In this document: in pieces, positions 7,661-22,196 of the stretch
Layout: every line of letters begins with the position of its first letter
Numbering within the stretch: position 1 is the first letter of the stretch
From: Sphingobium sp. Z007
GTDB lineage: Bacteria > Pseudomonadota > Alphaproteobacteria > Sphingomonadales > Sphingomonadaceae
Assembly (NCBI RefSeq): GCF_900013425.1
Contig: NZ_FBXK01000005.1
Location: forward strand, 1,798,001-1,862,000
Reading direction: 5' to 3'
DNA length: 64,000 nucleotides
Translations under genes and position numbers: made by a program
Notes under the pieces: generated by a model
The model's database searches: none
The model's input: the letters and a program-made list of their open reading frames with translations, nothing else
Told to the model about the DNA's origin: nothing

Positions 7661-9712
7661 ATGACGGAAGACATGCCCGACTCCGCTCCACTCGATCCTT
7701 TCGCGCAGCCATCACGCGCGTTCGGCGCGGGTCCGCCCAGCGCCTTCGCGCCGCCCACGCCCTGGCGTCGCCGGCTCCAGATCGGCGGTTGGGTGATCGC
7801 GGCGGGCCTGGCCGTTCTGATGATCCTGGTCGCCTGGCTCGCAGTCACCGCGCCGCTCTCCCGTTCCTTGAAGCCCATCGCCCCGCCCAGCATCAGCCTG
7901 ACGTCTGCCGACGGCCACTTGATCGCCCGGCGCGGCGCGGTGATCGACAAGCCGGTGACGATGGCGGACCTGCCCGCCCATGTGCCCCAAGCCTTCATGG
8001 CGATCGAGGATCGCCGCTTCATGTCGCATTGGGGCGTCGATCCGCGCGGCATCGCCCGCGCCATGTGGCATAATCTCTGGTCGGACGGATCGTCGCAGGG
8101 CGGCAGCACGATCACGCAGCAGCTGGCCAAGGGCGTGTTCCTGTCCAGCGACCGCACCTTCGGCCGCAAGGCGCGCGAAGCCTTGATCGCGCTCTGGCTG
8201 GAAGCCTGGCTGACCAAGGACCAGATCATGGAGAGATACCTCTCCAACGTCTATTTCGGCGACAATGTCTATGGTTTGCGCGCCGCGGCGCGCCATTATT
8301 TCAACCGCCCGCCCGAACGGCTGACCATCCCGCAGGCCGCGATGCTGGCCGGACTGTTGAAGGCGCCATCCCGCCTTGCACCCACCAGCAACCTGAAAGG
8401 CGCGCGTACCCGCGCAGCGCTGGTGACGCAGGCGATGGTCGACGCGGGCTATATCAGCCAGGCTGAGCGCAACGCCCTGCCCCCGGCCCGGCTGAACGTC
8501 CATGACACGCCCGACGCCACCACCGGCACCTATTTCGCCGACTGGGTGCTGCCCCAGGCGCGCGACCGTGCAGGCGCCGTCTATGGCGAGCAAAAGATCG
8601 AAACCACCCTCGACTGGCGCATCCAGCGCCTGGCTGAAGCCGCCATCCGCCGCGCGCCACTGGGCGGCGCGCAGGCCGCTTTGGTGGCGATGAAGCCCGA
8701 CGGCAGCGTCGTCGCCATGGTCGGCGGCAAAAATTATGCCAAGAGCAGCTTCAACCGCGCCGTGCAGGCCAAGCGTCAACCCGGATCGACCTTCAAACTG
8801 TTCGTTTACCTCGCCGCCTTCCGTGCGGGCATGACGCCCGACGATATGATCGACGACACGCCGATCGCTACCGGCACCTATCGCCCCGCCAACCATGGCG
8901 GCAAATATCGCGGCCGCATCACCCTGCGCCAAGCCTTCGCCGCGTCGAGCAATGTCGCGGCCGTCCGCCTGACGCAGAAGGTCGGTGTCGACAATGTCAT
9001 CAAGGTCGCCCGCGACTTGGGCGTCACCGCGCCATTGACGGAGGATCTCAGCCTCGCGCTCGGCACCTCGGAAATCCCGCTGGTCGAACTGGCCGAAGCC
9101 TATGCGGCGGTCGCAGCGGGCGCCTATCCGGTGCTCGCCCACGGCCTGCCGCCCGAAGAACAGGGCTGGTTCGAAAAGCTGATGCAGCGCCAGCGGCAAT
9201 TCAGCCAGGATCAACTCGACATGATCCGCGACCTCCTCTCCTCCGCCGCCAATCGCGGCACCGGCAGCGCCGCGGCGCTGCGCACCAGCACCTTCGGGAA
9301 AACGGGGACGACCCAGGACAGCCGCGACGCTATTTTCGTGGGCTATGCCGGGGGCTTGGTGACGGCAGTATGGATCGGCAATGACGACAACGCCCCCCTA
9401 CCTGGCGGCGCGGCCGGCGGCGGCGTCCCCGCGCGCATCTGGCGTAATTTCATGAGCGGCGCGATCAACGAGCCGGTCGAGGACGCGCCGGATGAGACGC
9501 AGGACGCGGACCTCGTCAACGCCATCGCCAATGTGACGGTCGAAACCGGCATCGGCAATGTCGGCGTCGGCGTGGACGAAGGCGGCATGACGGTGAATAT
9601 CGGCGGCGGGCAGATCCGTTTGCCGGTGAATGAACCTGCCGCGCCGTCAGATGCGGCGCCGCCAACGGTAGCGCCAATACGCCCGAATGAGGATGAAAAC
9701 GGCGAACCTTGA
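7661..9712 (+). CDS. Bifunctional penicillin-binding protein 1A-type (glycosyltransferase/transpeptidase)
   Basis: A 683-residue class A PBP that polymerises lipid II and cross-links peptidoglycan. A cytoplasmic proline-rich tail is followed by one membrane anchor (residues 43-65). The GT51 domain has AIEDRRFMSHWG and GGSTITQQLAKG. The transpeptidase domain has the catalytic S376-T-F-K379, S429-S-N431 and K547-T-G-T550. The C-terminal tail from about 610 is acidic and low-complexity. The ATG at 7661 is used; an alternative ATG lies at 7673. The gene stands alone. Confidence 0.92.
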   Translation: MTEDMPDSAPLDPFAQPSRAFGAGPPSAFAPPTPWRRRLQIGGWVIAAGLAVLMILVAWLAVTAPLSRSLKPIAPPSISLTSADGHLIARRGAVIDKPVTMADLPAHVPQAFMAIEDRRFMSHWGVDPRGIARAMWHNLWSDGSSQGGSTITQQLAKGVFLSSDRTFGRKAREALIALWLEAWLTKDQIMERYLSNVYFGDNVYGLRAAARHYFNRPPERLTIPQAAMLAGLLKAPSRLAPTSNLKGARTRAALVTQAMVDAGYISQAERNALPPARLNVHDTPDATTGTYFADWVLPQARDRAGAVYGEQKIETTLDWRIQRLAEAAIRRAPLGGAQAALVAMKPDGSVVAMVGGKNYAKSSFNRAVQAKRQPGSTFKLFVYLAAFRAGMTPDDMIDDTPIATGTYRPANHGGKYRGRITLRQAFAASSNVAAVRLTQKVGVDNVIKVARDLGVTAPLTEDLSLALGTSEIPLVELAEAYAAVAAGAYPVLAHGLPPEEQGWFEKLMQRQRQFSQDQLDMIRDLLSSAANRGTGSAAALRTSTFGKTGTTQDSRDAIFVGYAGGLVTAVWIGNDDNAPLPGGAAGGGVPARIWRNFMSGAINEPVEDAPDETQDADLVNAIANVTVETGIGNVGVGVDEGGMTVNIGGGQIRLPVNEPAAPSDAAPPTVAPIRPNEDENGEP

Positions 9713-9912
9713 TCGGTGGAAAGAGAATTTGGGCAAGTTGAGACCTGACGATCTATTTGCGCGGCCATATCGGCTATCCCCATCGATATGCTATTATTAA
9801 GGTATCAGGAGCATATTGTTCGGGAGCTTTCGAAATGATCCAGCGTCACCGCTAAAGCGGCAAGCCATTCCAGCGGAGCGATCCGCCGACTGGACTCTGT
9901 TTCGAGAGCATC

Positions 9913-10692
9913 ATGCAAAGATTGAATAACAAAATATGCGTCGTCACGGGCGCGGCGCGTGGCATTGGCCGCGCCATCGCCGCCCGCTTTCATGACGAAG
10001 GCGCAACCGTGATCCTCACAGATATAGATGAGGATGCAGGCATGGCGGCCGCTGCAGATATCGGGTGCCGGTTCGAAAAGCTGGACGTCCGGGAAGAAGC
10101 CGATTGGTTGCGGCTGACCAGTATCGTTCCGGTAGCAGACGTGGTGGTGAACAACGCTGGTGTGACCGGATTTGAGCAGGGCATGACGCCCCATGATCCC
10201 GAACATGCCAGCCTGGCCGATTGGCGGGAAGTGCACCGGGTCAATCTCGATGGAACATTTCTGGGCTGTCGCTATGCGATCGCGGCGATGAAAAAGAGTG
10301 GCGCGGGATCGATCATCAACATTTCTTCGCGTTCAGGACTGGTCGGCATCCCGCTAGCGGGTGCCTACGCCTCGTCCAAAGCGGCCGTGAGGAACCATAG
10401 CAAGACGGTTGCGCTCTATTGCGCGCAGCAAGGCTGGAAAATCCGCTGCAACTCCATACATCCTGCCGCCATTCTTACGTCGATATGGGAACCGATGCTG
10501 GGGTCCGGTCTCGACCGCGACGTAAGGATGCAGGCCCTGGTCGCCGATACGCCTTTGAAACGCTTCGGGACGCCGGGAGAGGTCGCAGCGATTGCAGCTA
10601 TGCTGGCATCGGACGAGGCAACCTACATAACGGGCACTGAAATAAACATCGATGGCGGACTGCTCGCAGGCTCAGCCGCATCTCCCGGATAA
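9913..10692 (+). CDS. Short-chain dehydrogenase/reductase
   Basis: A 259-residue NAD(P)-dependent oxidoreductase with the Rossmann motif TGAARGIG (residues 12-19), NNAG near 91, and the catalytic Ser139, Tyr152 and Lys156 (YASSK). The acidic residue after the second strand (TDID) suggests preference for NAD(H). The C-terminal [11 protein letters not shown] is typical of classical glucose-1-dehydrogenase/3-oxoacyl reductase-like SDRs. The substrate cannot be inferred. The 200 bases upstream hold no gene and are less GC-rich than the surroundings. A terminator at 10771-10809 follows. Confidence 0.85.
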   Translation: MQRLNNKICVVTGAARGIGRAIAARFHDEGATVILTDIDEDAGMAAAADIGCRFEKLDVREEADWLRLTSIVPVADVVVNNAGVTGFEQGMTPHDPEHASLADWREVHRVNLDGTFLGCRYAIAAMKKSGAGSIINISSRSGLVGIPLAGAYASSKAAVRNHSKTVALYCAQQGWKIRCNSIHPAAILTSIWEPMLGSGLDRDVRMQALVADTPLKRFGTPGEVAAIAAMLASDEATYITGTEINIDGGLLAGSAASPG

Positions 10693-10770
10693 GGAAGGTG
10701 ATGGATCGCCCTCCACCGTAGGATAACAGCCTGCAAGCCACGCTCGACCCATTGCCAAACCGTTCGCCCA

Positions 10771-10809
10771 AAAGAAAAAGGCCCCCGCGTTGCGGAGGCC
10801 TTTTTCTTT
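10771..10809. terminator. Bidirectional rho-independent terminator
   Basis: The arms AAAGAAAAAGGCC (10771-10783) and GGCCTTTTTCTTT (10797-10809) are perfectly complementary and enclose an inner CCGC/GCGG stem. T-tracts on both strands allow it to end the SDR transcript from the left and the sucA-sucB-lpdA transcript from the right. Confidence 0.9.
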
Positions 10810-10832
10810 ATCATCGAAGCCGACGAACCCGA

Positions 10833-12248
<1,416 letters not shown>

Positions 12249-12249
12249 T

Positions 12250-12642
12250 TTACGAATCTCCCACGCGACCCAGCTTGGTCAGATTGCAACTGGTGCCGCG
12301 ACATTCCGCCAGACGGTCGGAAAGAAATTGGATACGGCTGCGCGTCGTGCTGAGCGCGCAGTCGATGTTGACGGCGTTAGAATTGCCTTCGCTGCGATAG
12401 CATTGCTGGTCCCGCGCGGCGATCCAGCCGCGCTGCCCATCACGCAACACCTGCTTTTGGGCAGGGTTCAACAGCTTCATCACCGCCACGTAATTTTCGT
12501 TCAACTGGCGATCCAGGTCCATATAGACCTTGGCGAAGCAATAGACGTTGTCGAACCCGTTCCGGGGCGCATCACAACTGGCGGCATAAGCGGAAACGGG
12601 CATCAAAAACGCAATCGCAGCGGCAATTCCAAATTTTCTCAT
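12250..12642 (-). CDS. Secreted LprI/DUF1311-like protein
   Basis: A 130-residue exported protein. The signal peptide MRKFGIAAAIAFLMPVSAYA is followed by a small cysteine-containing domain with NENYVAVMKLLNPAQKQVLR and GQRGWIAARDQQC, characteristic of the LprI/DUF1311 family, some of which bind and inhibit lysozyme. The start at 12642 has GGAGG five bases upstream, much better than the upstream ATG at 12669. It sits between sucB and lpdA with only a 1-base gap to lpdA, an odd place for a periplasmic protein. Lysozyme inhibition is a family-level guess. Confidence 0.78.
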   Translation of the reverse strand: MRKFGIAAAIAFLMPVSAYAASCDAPRNGFDNVYCFAKVYMDLDRQLNENYVAVMKLLNPAQKQVLRDGQRGWIAARDQQCYRSEGNSNAVNIDCALSTTRSRIQFLSDRLAECRGTSCNLTKLGRVGDS

Positions 12643-12679
12643 ACCGTCCTCCATCCTATGCCAACCCATGTCGCGACCT

Positions 12680-13957
<1,278 letters not shown>

Positions 13958-13965
13958 GAGCTTGA

Positions 13966-16776
13966 TCAGCCTTTCTTCTGGCGACGGATTTCTTCACGGA
14001 CGCTGTGACCCAGCGCATCGGCGACGAGGGCGCCCTGTTCGGACACATGGCGCGAGGCCAGGCCCGTCGCGGGCGAGGCGGACGCCTTGCGGCCGGCATA
14101 GCGGGCGCGCTTGGGCGCCTTGCCAGCCTTGACCAGGGCTTCCTCGATATAGGGTTCGACGAAGAACCACGCGCCATTGTTGCGCGGTTCTTCCTGGCAC
14201 CAGACGATATCGTCCAGATTGGTCATGCGTTCGATACGCTTGGCCAATGCGTCGGTCGCGAACGGGTAGATCTGCTCCATGCGAACGATCTGCACGTCCT
14301 TGTCGCCGGCCGCGTCGCGGGCTTCCATCAGGTCGTAAAAGACCTTGCCGGAACACAGGACCAGCCGCTTGGTGTCCTTGTCGGCCGACCCGTTGGGGTC
14401 CGACAGGATGCGCTTGAACTGGGTTTCGCCCTGGAAATCCTCTGCCTTGCTGACCGCCAGCTTGTGCCGCAGCAGCGACTTGGGCGCCATGATGATGAGC
14501 GGCTTGCGGAAGGGCCGCAGCATCTGGCGACGCAGAGCGTGGAAGTAGTTGGCAGGCGTCGTGATGTTGGCGACCTGGATATTCCCTTCCGCGCACAGTT
14601 GCAGGAAGCGTTCCAGACGCGCCGAGCTATGCTCCGGCCCCTGCCCTTCATAGCCATGCGGCAACAGGCAGACCAGACCATTGGAGCGCAACCATTTGGT
14701 CTCCGACGAGGCGATATACTGGTCGAAAATGATCTGCGCGCCATTGGCGAAGTCGCCGAACTGCGCCTCCCAGATCACCAGGCTCTTCGGATCGGCCAGG
14801 GCATAGCCATATTCGAAGCCCAGGACGCCATATTCCGACAGCGGGCTGTCGAGCACGTCGAACCGGCCATGCGGCACGGTGGAGAGCGGGATATATTTAT
14901 TCTCGCTATCCTGATCGGTCCACACCGCGTGACGCTGGCTGAACGTGCCGCGCCCCGAATCCTGTCCCGACAGACGCACGCCATAGCCTTCCGACAGCAG
15001 CGAGCCGAAGGCCAGGGCCTCGCCGGTCGCCCAGTCGAAATTCTCGCCCGACTTGAACATCTCCGCCTTGGCGGCCAGCACGCGGGTCAACGTCTTGTGG
15101 ACGTTCAGCCCTTCAGGAACGGTGGTCAGCGTCTTGCCCAGGCTGTCGAACAGCTTGGTGCTGATCGCCGAATCCACACTCTGGCGCGATGTTTCGGCAT
15201 CGGCCGGCTTGTGCAGGCCCGACCAGCGACCGGCGAACCAGTCGGCCTTGTTGGCCTTGTAGCTCTTGGACGCCTCGAACTCTTCCTCCAGATGATTGAC
15301 GAAATCGCCAGTCACCTTGCCGACATAGTCGTCATCGACCACGCCTTCGCTCTTCAGCCGCGCCGAATAGACGTCGCTGACCGGCGGATGCTGGCGGATT
15401 TCCTTATACATCAGCGGCTGGGTAAAGCCCGGCTCGTCGCCTTCATTATGACCGAAGCGGCGATAGCACCACATATCGACGACCACATCGCGATGGAAGG
15501 TCTGGCGATATTCCATCGCCAGCTTCGTCGCGAAGGTCACGGCTTCGGGATCGTCGCCATTCACATGCAGGATCGGCGCCTGGACACCCTTCGCCACGTC
15601 GGACGGATAGGGCGATCCACGCGAAAATTGCGGACTGGTGGTGAAGCCGATCTGGTTGTTGATGATGAAGTGGACGCAACCACCAGTGTTGTAACCATGC
15701 ACGCCGGAGAAGCCGAGGCATTCCCAGACGATGCCCTGCCCTGCGAACGCCGCGTCGCCGTGGATCAGCACGGGCAGAACCTGCTCATGCTTGCCCAGGT
15801 CATCGCGGAACGTCTGCTGCGCGCGGACCTTGCCCAGCACCACCGGATCGACGGTTTCCAGGTGCGAAGGGTTGGGAACAAGCGACATATGGACCTTGAC
15901 GCCGTCGAACTCGCGATCGGTCGAGGTGCCCAGATGATATTTCACGTCGCCCGAACCGCCGACATCTTCAGGATTGGCGGTGCCGCCTGAAAATTCGTGG
16001 AAGATGACGCGAAAGCCCTTGGCCATCACATTGGCCAGCACATTCAGGCGGCCGCGATGGGCCATGCCGAACACGATCTCGCGCACGCCGGACTGGCCGC
16101 CATATTTGATGACCGCTTCCAGCGCCGGGATCATGGATTCGCCGCCGTCCAGGCCGAAACGCTTGGTGCCGACATATTTGCGGCCCAGAAACTTCTCATA
16201 TTGCTCGCCCTGGATGACCTTGGCCAGGATCGCCTTCTTGCCCTCGGGCGTGAAGATGATTTCCTTATCCTTGCCTTCCAGCCGGTCCTGCAGGAAGCGA
16301 CGCTCCTCCACGTCGGCGATGTGCATATATTCCAGGCCGACATTGCCGCAATAATTGGCGCGCAGGATCGCGACGATCTCCGCCACGGTCGCATATTGCA
16401 GGCCTAGCGTGCCGCCCAGATAGATCTTCTTGGCGGGGTCGGTCAGGCCGTGATATTCCGGCGTCAAATCAGCCGGCAGGTCACGCTTGGTCAGGCCCAG
16501 CGGATCGAGATTGGCGGCCAGATGCCCGCGCACCCGATAGGTGCGGATCAGCATCTGCGCGCGAATGGCATCGTCAGCGGCAGCGACGGCGTCGGCATCC
16601 GACACGGCCTTACCGGCGGACTTGGCGGCGGCCTTCACGGCGACCTGCATCTGCGTGGGGTCCATCGCCCCGGTCAGATCGTCGGTCTCGCTCAGCGGCC
16701 AGTTATCACGCGCCCAGCTTGGGCCGCGCTCTATCTCCGCAACCGCGTCAAAAACTTCCTGGTTCTCGTAACCCAT
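13966..16776 (-). CDS. sucA: 2-oxoglutarate dehydrogenase E1 component
   Basis: A 936-residue thiamine-diphosphate enzyme that decarboxylates 2-oxoglutarate and succinylates the E2 lipoyl group. The N-terminal segment ([10 protein letters not shown]) resembles the E2-interacting arm. The ThDP region shows [23 protein letters not shown] and a [13 protein letters not shown] motif, and the C-terminal transketolase-like half has [24 protein letters not shown] lies a few bases before the ATG. A hairpin terminator separates it from sucD upstream, so it probably has its own promoter in 16777-16820. Confidence 0.97.
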   Translation of the reverse strand: MGYENQEVFDAVAEIERGPSWARDNWPLSETDDLTGAMDPTQMQVAVKAAAKSAGKAVSDADAVAAADDAIRAQMLIRTYRVRGHLAANLDPLGLTKRDLPADLTPEYHGLTDPAKKIYLGGTLGLQYATVAEIVAILRANYCGNVGLEYMHIADVEERRFLQDRLEGKDKEIIFTPEGKKAILAKVIQGEQYEKFLGRKYVGTKRFGLDGGESMIPALEAVIKYGGQSGVREIVFGMAHRGRLNVLANVMAKGFRVIFHEFSGGTANPEDVGGSGDVKYHLGTSTDREFDGVKVHMSLVPNPSHLETVDPVVLGKVRAQQTFRDDLGKHEQVLPVLIHGDAAFAGQGIVWECLGFSGVHGYNTGGCVHFIINNQIGFTTSPQFSRGSPYPSDVAKGVQAPILHVNGDDPEAVTFATKLAMEYRQTFHRDVVVDMWCYRRFGHNEGDEPGFTQPLMYKEIRQHPPVSDVYSARLKSEGVVDDDYVGKVTGDFVNHLEEEFEASKSYKANKADWFAGRWSGLHKPADAETSRQSVDSAISTKLFDSLGKTLTTVPEGLNVHKTLTRVLAAKAEMFKSGENFDWATGEALAFGSLLSEGYGVRLSGQDSGRGTFSQRHAVWTDQDSENKYIPLSTVPHGRFDVLDSPLSEYGVLGFEYGYALADPKSLVIWEAQFGDFANGAQIIFDQYIASSETKWLRSNGLVCLLPHGYEGQGPEHSSARLERFLQLCAEGNIQVANITTPANYFHALRRQMLRPFRKPLIIMAPKSLLRHKLAVSKAEDFQGETQFKRILSDPNGSADKDTKRLVLCSGKVFYDLMEARDAAGDKDVQIVRMEQIYPFATDALAKRIERMTNLDDIVWCQEEPRNNGAWFFVEPYIEEALVKAGKAPKRARYAGRKASASPATGLASRHVSEQGALVADALGHSVREEIRRQKKG

Positions 16777-16810
16777 TACCCTAGTCCCATCCCAGCCGCG
16801 TGCAGTCGCG

Positions 16811-16848
16811 AAGCGGGAAAATCAGCGGCCGGGGTGCAGCCCGGCCGC
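16811..16848 (-). terminator. Terminator after sucD
   Basis: A 9-bp perfect stem (GCGGCCGGG at 16825-16833 with CCCGGCCGC at 16840-16848) and a 6-base loop. Reading on the minus strand it is followed by TGATTTTCCC. It would end the mdh-sucD transcript and separate it from sucA. Confidence 0.6.
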
Positions 16849-16877
16849 CTGCATATGCTGTATATGTAGGAGTTATT

Positions 16878-17762
16878 TTACCCCTTCAAGACCTCAACCA
16901 GCGTAGAGCCCAATTCGGACGGGCTGGCGGCGACCTTGATGCCGGCCGCTTCCATCGCCGCGATCTTGCTTTCCGCGTCGCCCTTGCCGCCCGACACGAT
17001 CGCGCCGGCATGGCCCATGCGACGGCCAGGAGGCGCCGTGCGACCCGCGATAAAGCCGGCCATCGGCTTCTTGCGGCCACGCTTGGCCTCATCGATCAGG
17101 AACTGCGCCGCCTGTTCTTCCGCGTCGCCGCCGATTTCACCGATCATGATGATCGATTCCGTCGCGTCGTCGGCCAGGAACAGCTCCAGCACGTCGATGA
17201 AGTTGGTGCCATTGACCGGATCGCCGCCGATGCCGACGGCCGTGGTCTGGCCCAGGCCCGCATTGGTGGTCTGGAACACGGCTTCATAGGTCAGCGTGCC
17301 GGAGCGCGAGACGACGCCGACCGAACCCTTGGAGAAGATCGAACCGGGCATGATTCCGATCTTGCACTCGCCGGGCGTCAGGACGCCGGGGCAGTTCGGG
17401 CCGATCAGGCGCGACTTGCTGCCCGACAAGGCGCGCTTCACGCGGACCATGTCCAGAACCGGGATGCCTTCGGTGATCGCGACGATCAGCGGGATTTCCG
17501 CGTCGATCGCTTCCAGGATCGAATCAGCCGCAAATGGCGGCGGCACGTAGATGACCGAAGCGTCCGCGCCGGTCTTGCTCTTGGCTTCCGCGACGGTGTC
17601 ATACATGGGCAGGCCGATATGGGTCGTGCCACCCTTGCCGGGGGTTACGCCGGCAACCATCTGCGTGCCATAGGCCAGGGCCTGTTCGGTGTGGAAGGTG
17701 CCGGTGGCACCGGTCATGCCTTGCGTAATGACCTTGGTGTTCTTGTTCACCAGAATAGACAT
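16878..17762 (-). CDS. sucD: Succinyl-CoA ligase (ADP-forming) subunit alpha
   Basis: A 294-residue subunit that carries the phosphohistidine of succinyl-CoA synthetase. It shows the CoA-binding fold start ([18 protein letters not shown]), [34 protein letters not shown] and the active His in [10 protein letters not shown]. Ribosome site GAGGAC lies seven bases before the ATG. The usual neighbour sucC (beta subunit), found directly upstream of sucD in most alphaproteobacteria, is not here; the gene upstream is a small secreted protein and then mdh. Confidence 0.96.
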   Translation of the reverse strand: MSILVNKNTKVITQGMTGATGTFHTEQALAYGTQMVAGVTPGKGGTTHIGLPMYDTVAEAKSKTGADASVIYVPPPFAADSILEAIDAEIPLIVAITEGIPVLDMVRVKRALSGSKSRLIGPNCPGVLTPGECKIGIMPGSIFSKGSVGVVSRSGTLTYEAVFQTTNAGLGQTTAVGIGGDPVNGTNFIDVLELFLADDATESIIMIGEIGGDAEEQAAQFLIDEAKRGRKKPMAGFIAGRTAPPGRRMGHAGAIVSGGKGDAESKIAAMEAAGIKVAASPSELGSTLVEVLKG

Positions 17763-17793
17763 ATATCGTCCTCTTGTTCGGCTCGAACGGCTG

Positions 17794-19652
<1,859 letters not shown>

Positions 19653-20765
19653 TTATTTGGGGCCGTGACCCAGTTCGAGATAATCGTCCGACTGCATTTC
19701 CATCAGCCGCGATACGGTCCGCTCAAACTCAAACGCGCCGTCGCCTTGCGGATAGAGCCGCGACGGCTCGGCATCGGCCGAAGCCAGCAATTTCACCTTA
19801 TACTCGTACAGGGAGTCGATCAGCGTGACGAAGCGCGCTGCTTCATTGCGGTTTTCCGGTCCCAATATGGGTATGCCCACGATGATGACCGTATGATATT
19901 TGCGCGCGATCGCCAGATAGTCGGGCGCCCCCCGCGCCTCGGCGCACAGCCGCTTGAAGGAAAAGACCGCGACCCCCTTCAGGCTCTTGGGCACATGCAG
20001 CGTTCGCCCGCCCTGCACGGCGATATCTTCCGAGGGCACATGGGCGCGGTCGGACGGCGGATAGTCGGTCAGGCGGAAAAAGGCGGTGCTCAGCGCCTGC
20101 GTTGCTGCGTCGCCATTGGGGCAATGCCATAGCGTCGCGTCGCCCAGCCGGTCGCGCCGATAATCGACCGGCCCGTTCAGCGTCATCACGTCCAGCTTCA
20201 CCTTGATCAGGTCGATGAAGGGCAGGAAGAGTTGGCGGTTGAGCCCATCCTTGTACAGTTCGTCCGGCTCGCGATTGGACGTTGTGACGATCGTCACCCG
20301 CTTTTCCAGCAGGCCGGTGAATAGCCGGGACATGATCGCCGCGTCGGCCATATTGTTGACGACCATCTCGTCGAAGCACAGCAATCGCGCTTCGTCGGCC
20401 AGCGACTCGACCACCGGGGGGATCGGATCACCCGTTTCCGATTTGCGCGCTTCCGCCAGCCGCGCATGAACGTCGAGCATGAACTCGTGGAAATGGGCGC
20501 GTTTCTTGCGCTGGATGCGTATCGTGTCGAAGAACAGGTCCATCAACATCGATTTGCCGCGCCCGACGCCGCCCCACATGTAGAGGCCGCGCGGCGGTTC
20601 CGGCTGTTTGCGCAACAGCTTCCACAGCGTTGATCCGCGCGCCGGCACCGCTTCCAGTTCCTGCTGCAACCGGTCGAGTCGCGCCGCGGCCGCCCGCTGG
20701 TCGGGATCGGCCCGCAATTCCCCGGCCTGCACCAGGGCGTCATAACGGGCAAGAACGGTGGTCAC
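19653..20765 (-). CDS. zapE: Cell division protein ZapE (AFG1-like ATPase)
   Basis: A 370-residue AFG1-family ATPase. The P-loop is GGVGRGKSMLMDLFF (about residues 65-79), followed by HFHEFMLDVHARL, Walker B LLCFDEMVV and sensor VTTSNREP. ZapE acts at the division septum in E. coli and its mitochondrial homologues handle respiratory-chain proteins. The start is a GTG that overlaps the stop of the thioesterase gene (GTGA at 20762-20765). Co-transcription with sdhB agrees with the mitochondrial link to respiratory complexes, but that is inference. Confidence 0.93.
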   Translation of the reverse strand: MTTVLARYDALVQAGELRADPDQRAAAARLDRLQQELEAVPARGSTLWKLLRKQPEPPRGLYMWGGVGRGKSMLMDLFFDTIRIQRKKRAHFHEFMLDVHARLAEARKSETGDPIPPVVESLADEARLLCFDEMVVNNMADAAIMSRLFTGLLEKRVTIVTTSNREPDELYKDGLNRQLFLPFIDLIKVKLDVMTLNGPVDYRRDRLGDATLWHCPNGDAATQALSTAFFRLTDYPPSDRAHVPSEDIAVQGGRTLHVPKSLKGVAVFSFKRLCAEARGAPDYLAIARKYHTVIIVGIPILGPENRNEAARFVTLIDSLYEYKVKLLASADAEPSRLYPQGDGAFEFERTVSRLMEMQSDDYLELGHGPK

Positions 20766-21223
20766 CTTGTGGAGGGCGCCTTGCGGATCGTGGCGGTCGA
20801 TGCCGCGACCGGCGCGCCATTCTGCGTCATCACCATCCGCAGGAACAGCATCCGCCCGGTTTCCCGCAGCAGTTCGACCTCGGCGATCAGGTCGGGGCCG
20901 ACTTTGCCCGCGCCCAGATATTGCATTGTCAGGTCGATGGTCATGCCATTGACATGGTCCCGGTGGCCCATCGCCCAGAGCGCGCCGAAAAAGGCATGAT
21001 CGGCAAAGGCCGCCAGGAAACCGCCGTGCAGCGTATCAATCCGATTGCGATGGCCAGGCCGCGTCTCCAGCCCGACCAGCGCCTTGCCGGGCGCGTCGCT
21101 GCGCATATAGCCGCGCCCGATGGCTTGCAAAAAGGTGTCGGGATGCGGCTCGGCCCAGCCGGACCAACCCGCCCATTTCCCGTCGGTCAGCGGGACGCCA
21201 CCGGCAACGCCGTCACTGTTCAA
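20762..21223 (-). CDS. PaaI-family hotdog thioesterase
   Basis: A hotdog-fold protein of about 153 residues with the 4HBT core RIDTLHGGFLAAFADHAFFGAL and later VNGMTIDLTMQYLGAGKVG. These enzymes hydrolyse acyl-CoA thioesters. No ATG exists between the sdhB stop and the conserved region, so the likely start is the TTG at 21223, 2 bases after the sdhB stop; the N-terminus is therefore uncertain. It is coupled to zapE by a 4-base overlap. Confidence 0.82.
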   Translation of the reverse strand: MNSDGVAGGVPLTDGKWAGWSGWAEPHPDTFLQAIGRGYMRSDAPGKALVGLETRPGHRNRIDTLHGGFLAAFADHAFFGALWAMGHRDHVNGMTIDLTMQYLGAGKVGPDLIAEVELLRETGRMLFLRMVMTQNGAPVAASTATIRKAPSTR

Positions 21224-21225
21224 GA

Positions 21226-22014
21226 TCAGAGCTGCCGCTCGACCATCATCTTCTTGGTTTCGGCGATTGCCTTGGCCGGGCTCAGGCCCTTGGGGCAGAC
21301 ATTCGCGCAGTTCATGATCGTGTGGCAGCGATAAAGGCGGAAGGGATCTTCCAACTCGTCCAGCCGCTCGCCGGTATATTCGTCGCGGCTGTCCGCCAGC
21401 CAGCGATAGGCCTGGAGCAGGATCGCGGGGCCGAGGAACTTGTCGCTGTTCCACCAATAGGATGGGCAGCTGGTCGAGCAGCAGGCGCACAGGATGCACT
21501 CGTACAGACCGTCGAGCTTTTCGCGGTCGGCGGGCGACTGAAGCCGCTCCTTGCCCGACGGCGGCGGCGACACGGTCTTCAGCCAGGGCTGGATCGAATT
21601 ATACTGGGCGTAGAAATGGGTGAAGTCGGGCACCAGATCCTTGATCACGTCCATGTGTGGCAGCGGCGTGATGCGCACATCCTTGCCACTGCACTCGTCG
21701 ATCGCCGTGGTGCAGGCCAGGCCGTTCTTGCCGTTCATGTTCATCGAACAGCTGCCGCAAATGCCTTCACGGCACGAGCGGCGGAAGGTCAGCGTCGGAT
21801 CATATTCATTCTTGATCTTCAGAAGCGCGTCCAGAACCATCGGGCCGCAGCTGTCCAGATCGATCTCGAACGTGTCGTAGCGCGGGTTCTGCCCGGAGTC
21901 GGGATCGTAGCGATAGACTTTGAAGCTGCGCACCTTGGTCGCGCCGGCGGGCGCGGGGTGGGTTACGCCCTTGCCGCTGATCTTGCTGTTCTTGGGCAAC
22001 GCAAATTCGGCCAT
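21226..22014 (-). CDS. sdhB: Succinate dehydrogenase iron-sulfur subunit
   Basis: A 262-residue subunit carrying the three Fe-S clusters that pass electrons from SdhA FAD to quinone. The plant-type [2Fe-2S] ligands are Cys81, Cys86, Cys89 and Cys101; the [4Fe-4S] and [3Fe-4S] ligands are in [16 protein letters not shown] and [15 protein letters not shown]. The start is set at 22014 ([10 protein letters not shown]); an upstream ATG at 22062 would add 16 residues. sdhC, sdhD and sdhA are not upstream: the next gene is divergent and unrelated, so sdhB is separated from the rest of complex II. Confidence 0.96.
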   Translation of the reverse strand: MAEFALPKNSKISGKGVTHPAPAGATKVRSFKVYRYDPDSGQNPRYDTFEIDLDSCGPMVLDALLKIKNEYDPTLTFRRSCREGICGSCSMNMNGKNGLACTTAIDECSGKDVRITPLPHMDVIKDLVPDFTHFYAQYNSIQPWLKTVSPPPSGKERLQSPADREKLDGLYECILCACCSTSCPSYWWNSDKFLGPAILLQAYRWLADSRDEYTGERLDELEDPFRLYRCHTIMNCANVCPKGLSPAKAIAETKKMMVERQL

Positions 22015-22196
22015 CGCTCGTCGAGCCTCTTCGAATATGTCTGTTAGGTTGGCGTTGCGCATAACAAAAATTGAGCAAAGGTCCAGCGCCTAAGCCATGT
22101 TTCTGCGCGGCCTGCCCATTTGGACACGCCATGAAGGCCGCGCCGTCTTGCGTCCTTCGCCCTGATCGTTAGGGCAGGATTGACCGTTTCGGGGAC

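Noticed and set aside
14005..15990. Very long open frame on the plus strand opposite sucA (and similar ones opposite the PBP gene and the flippase region)
   Set aside because: They mirror high-GC genes on the other strand, have His/Arg/Gln-rich composition and no family motifs, and the opposite strand has clear catalytic motifs.
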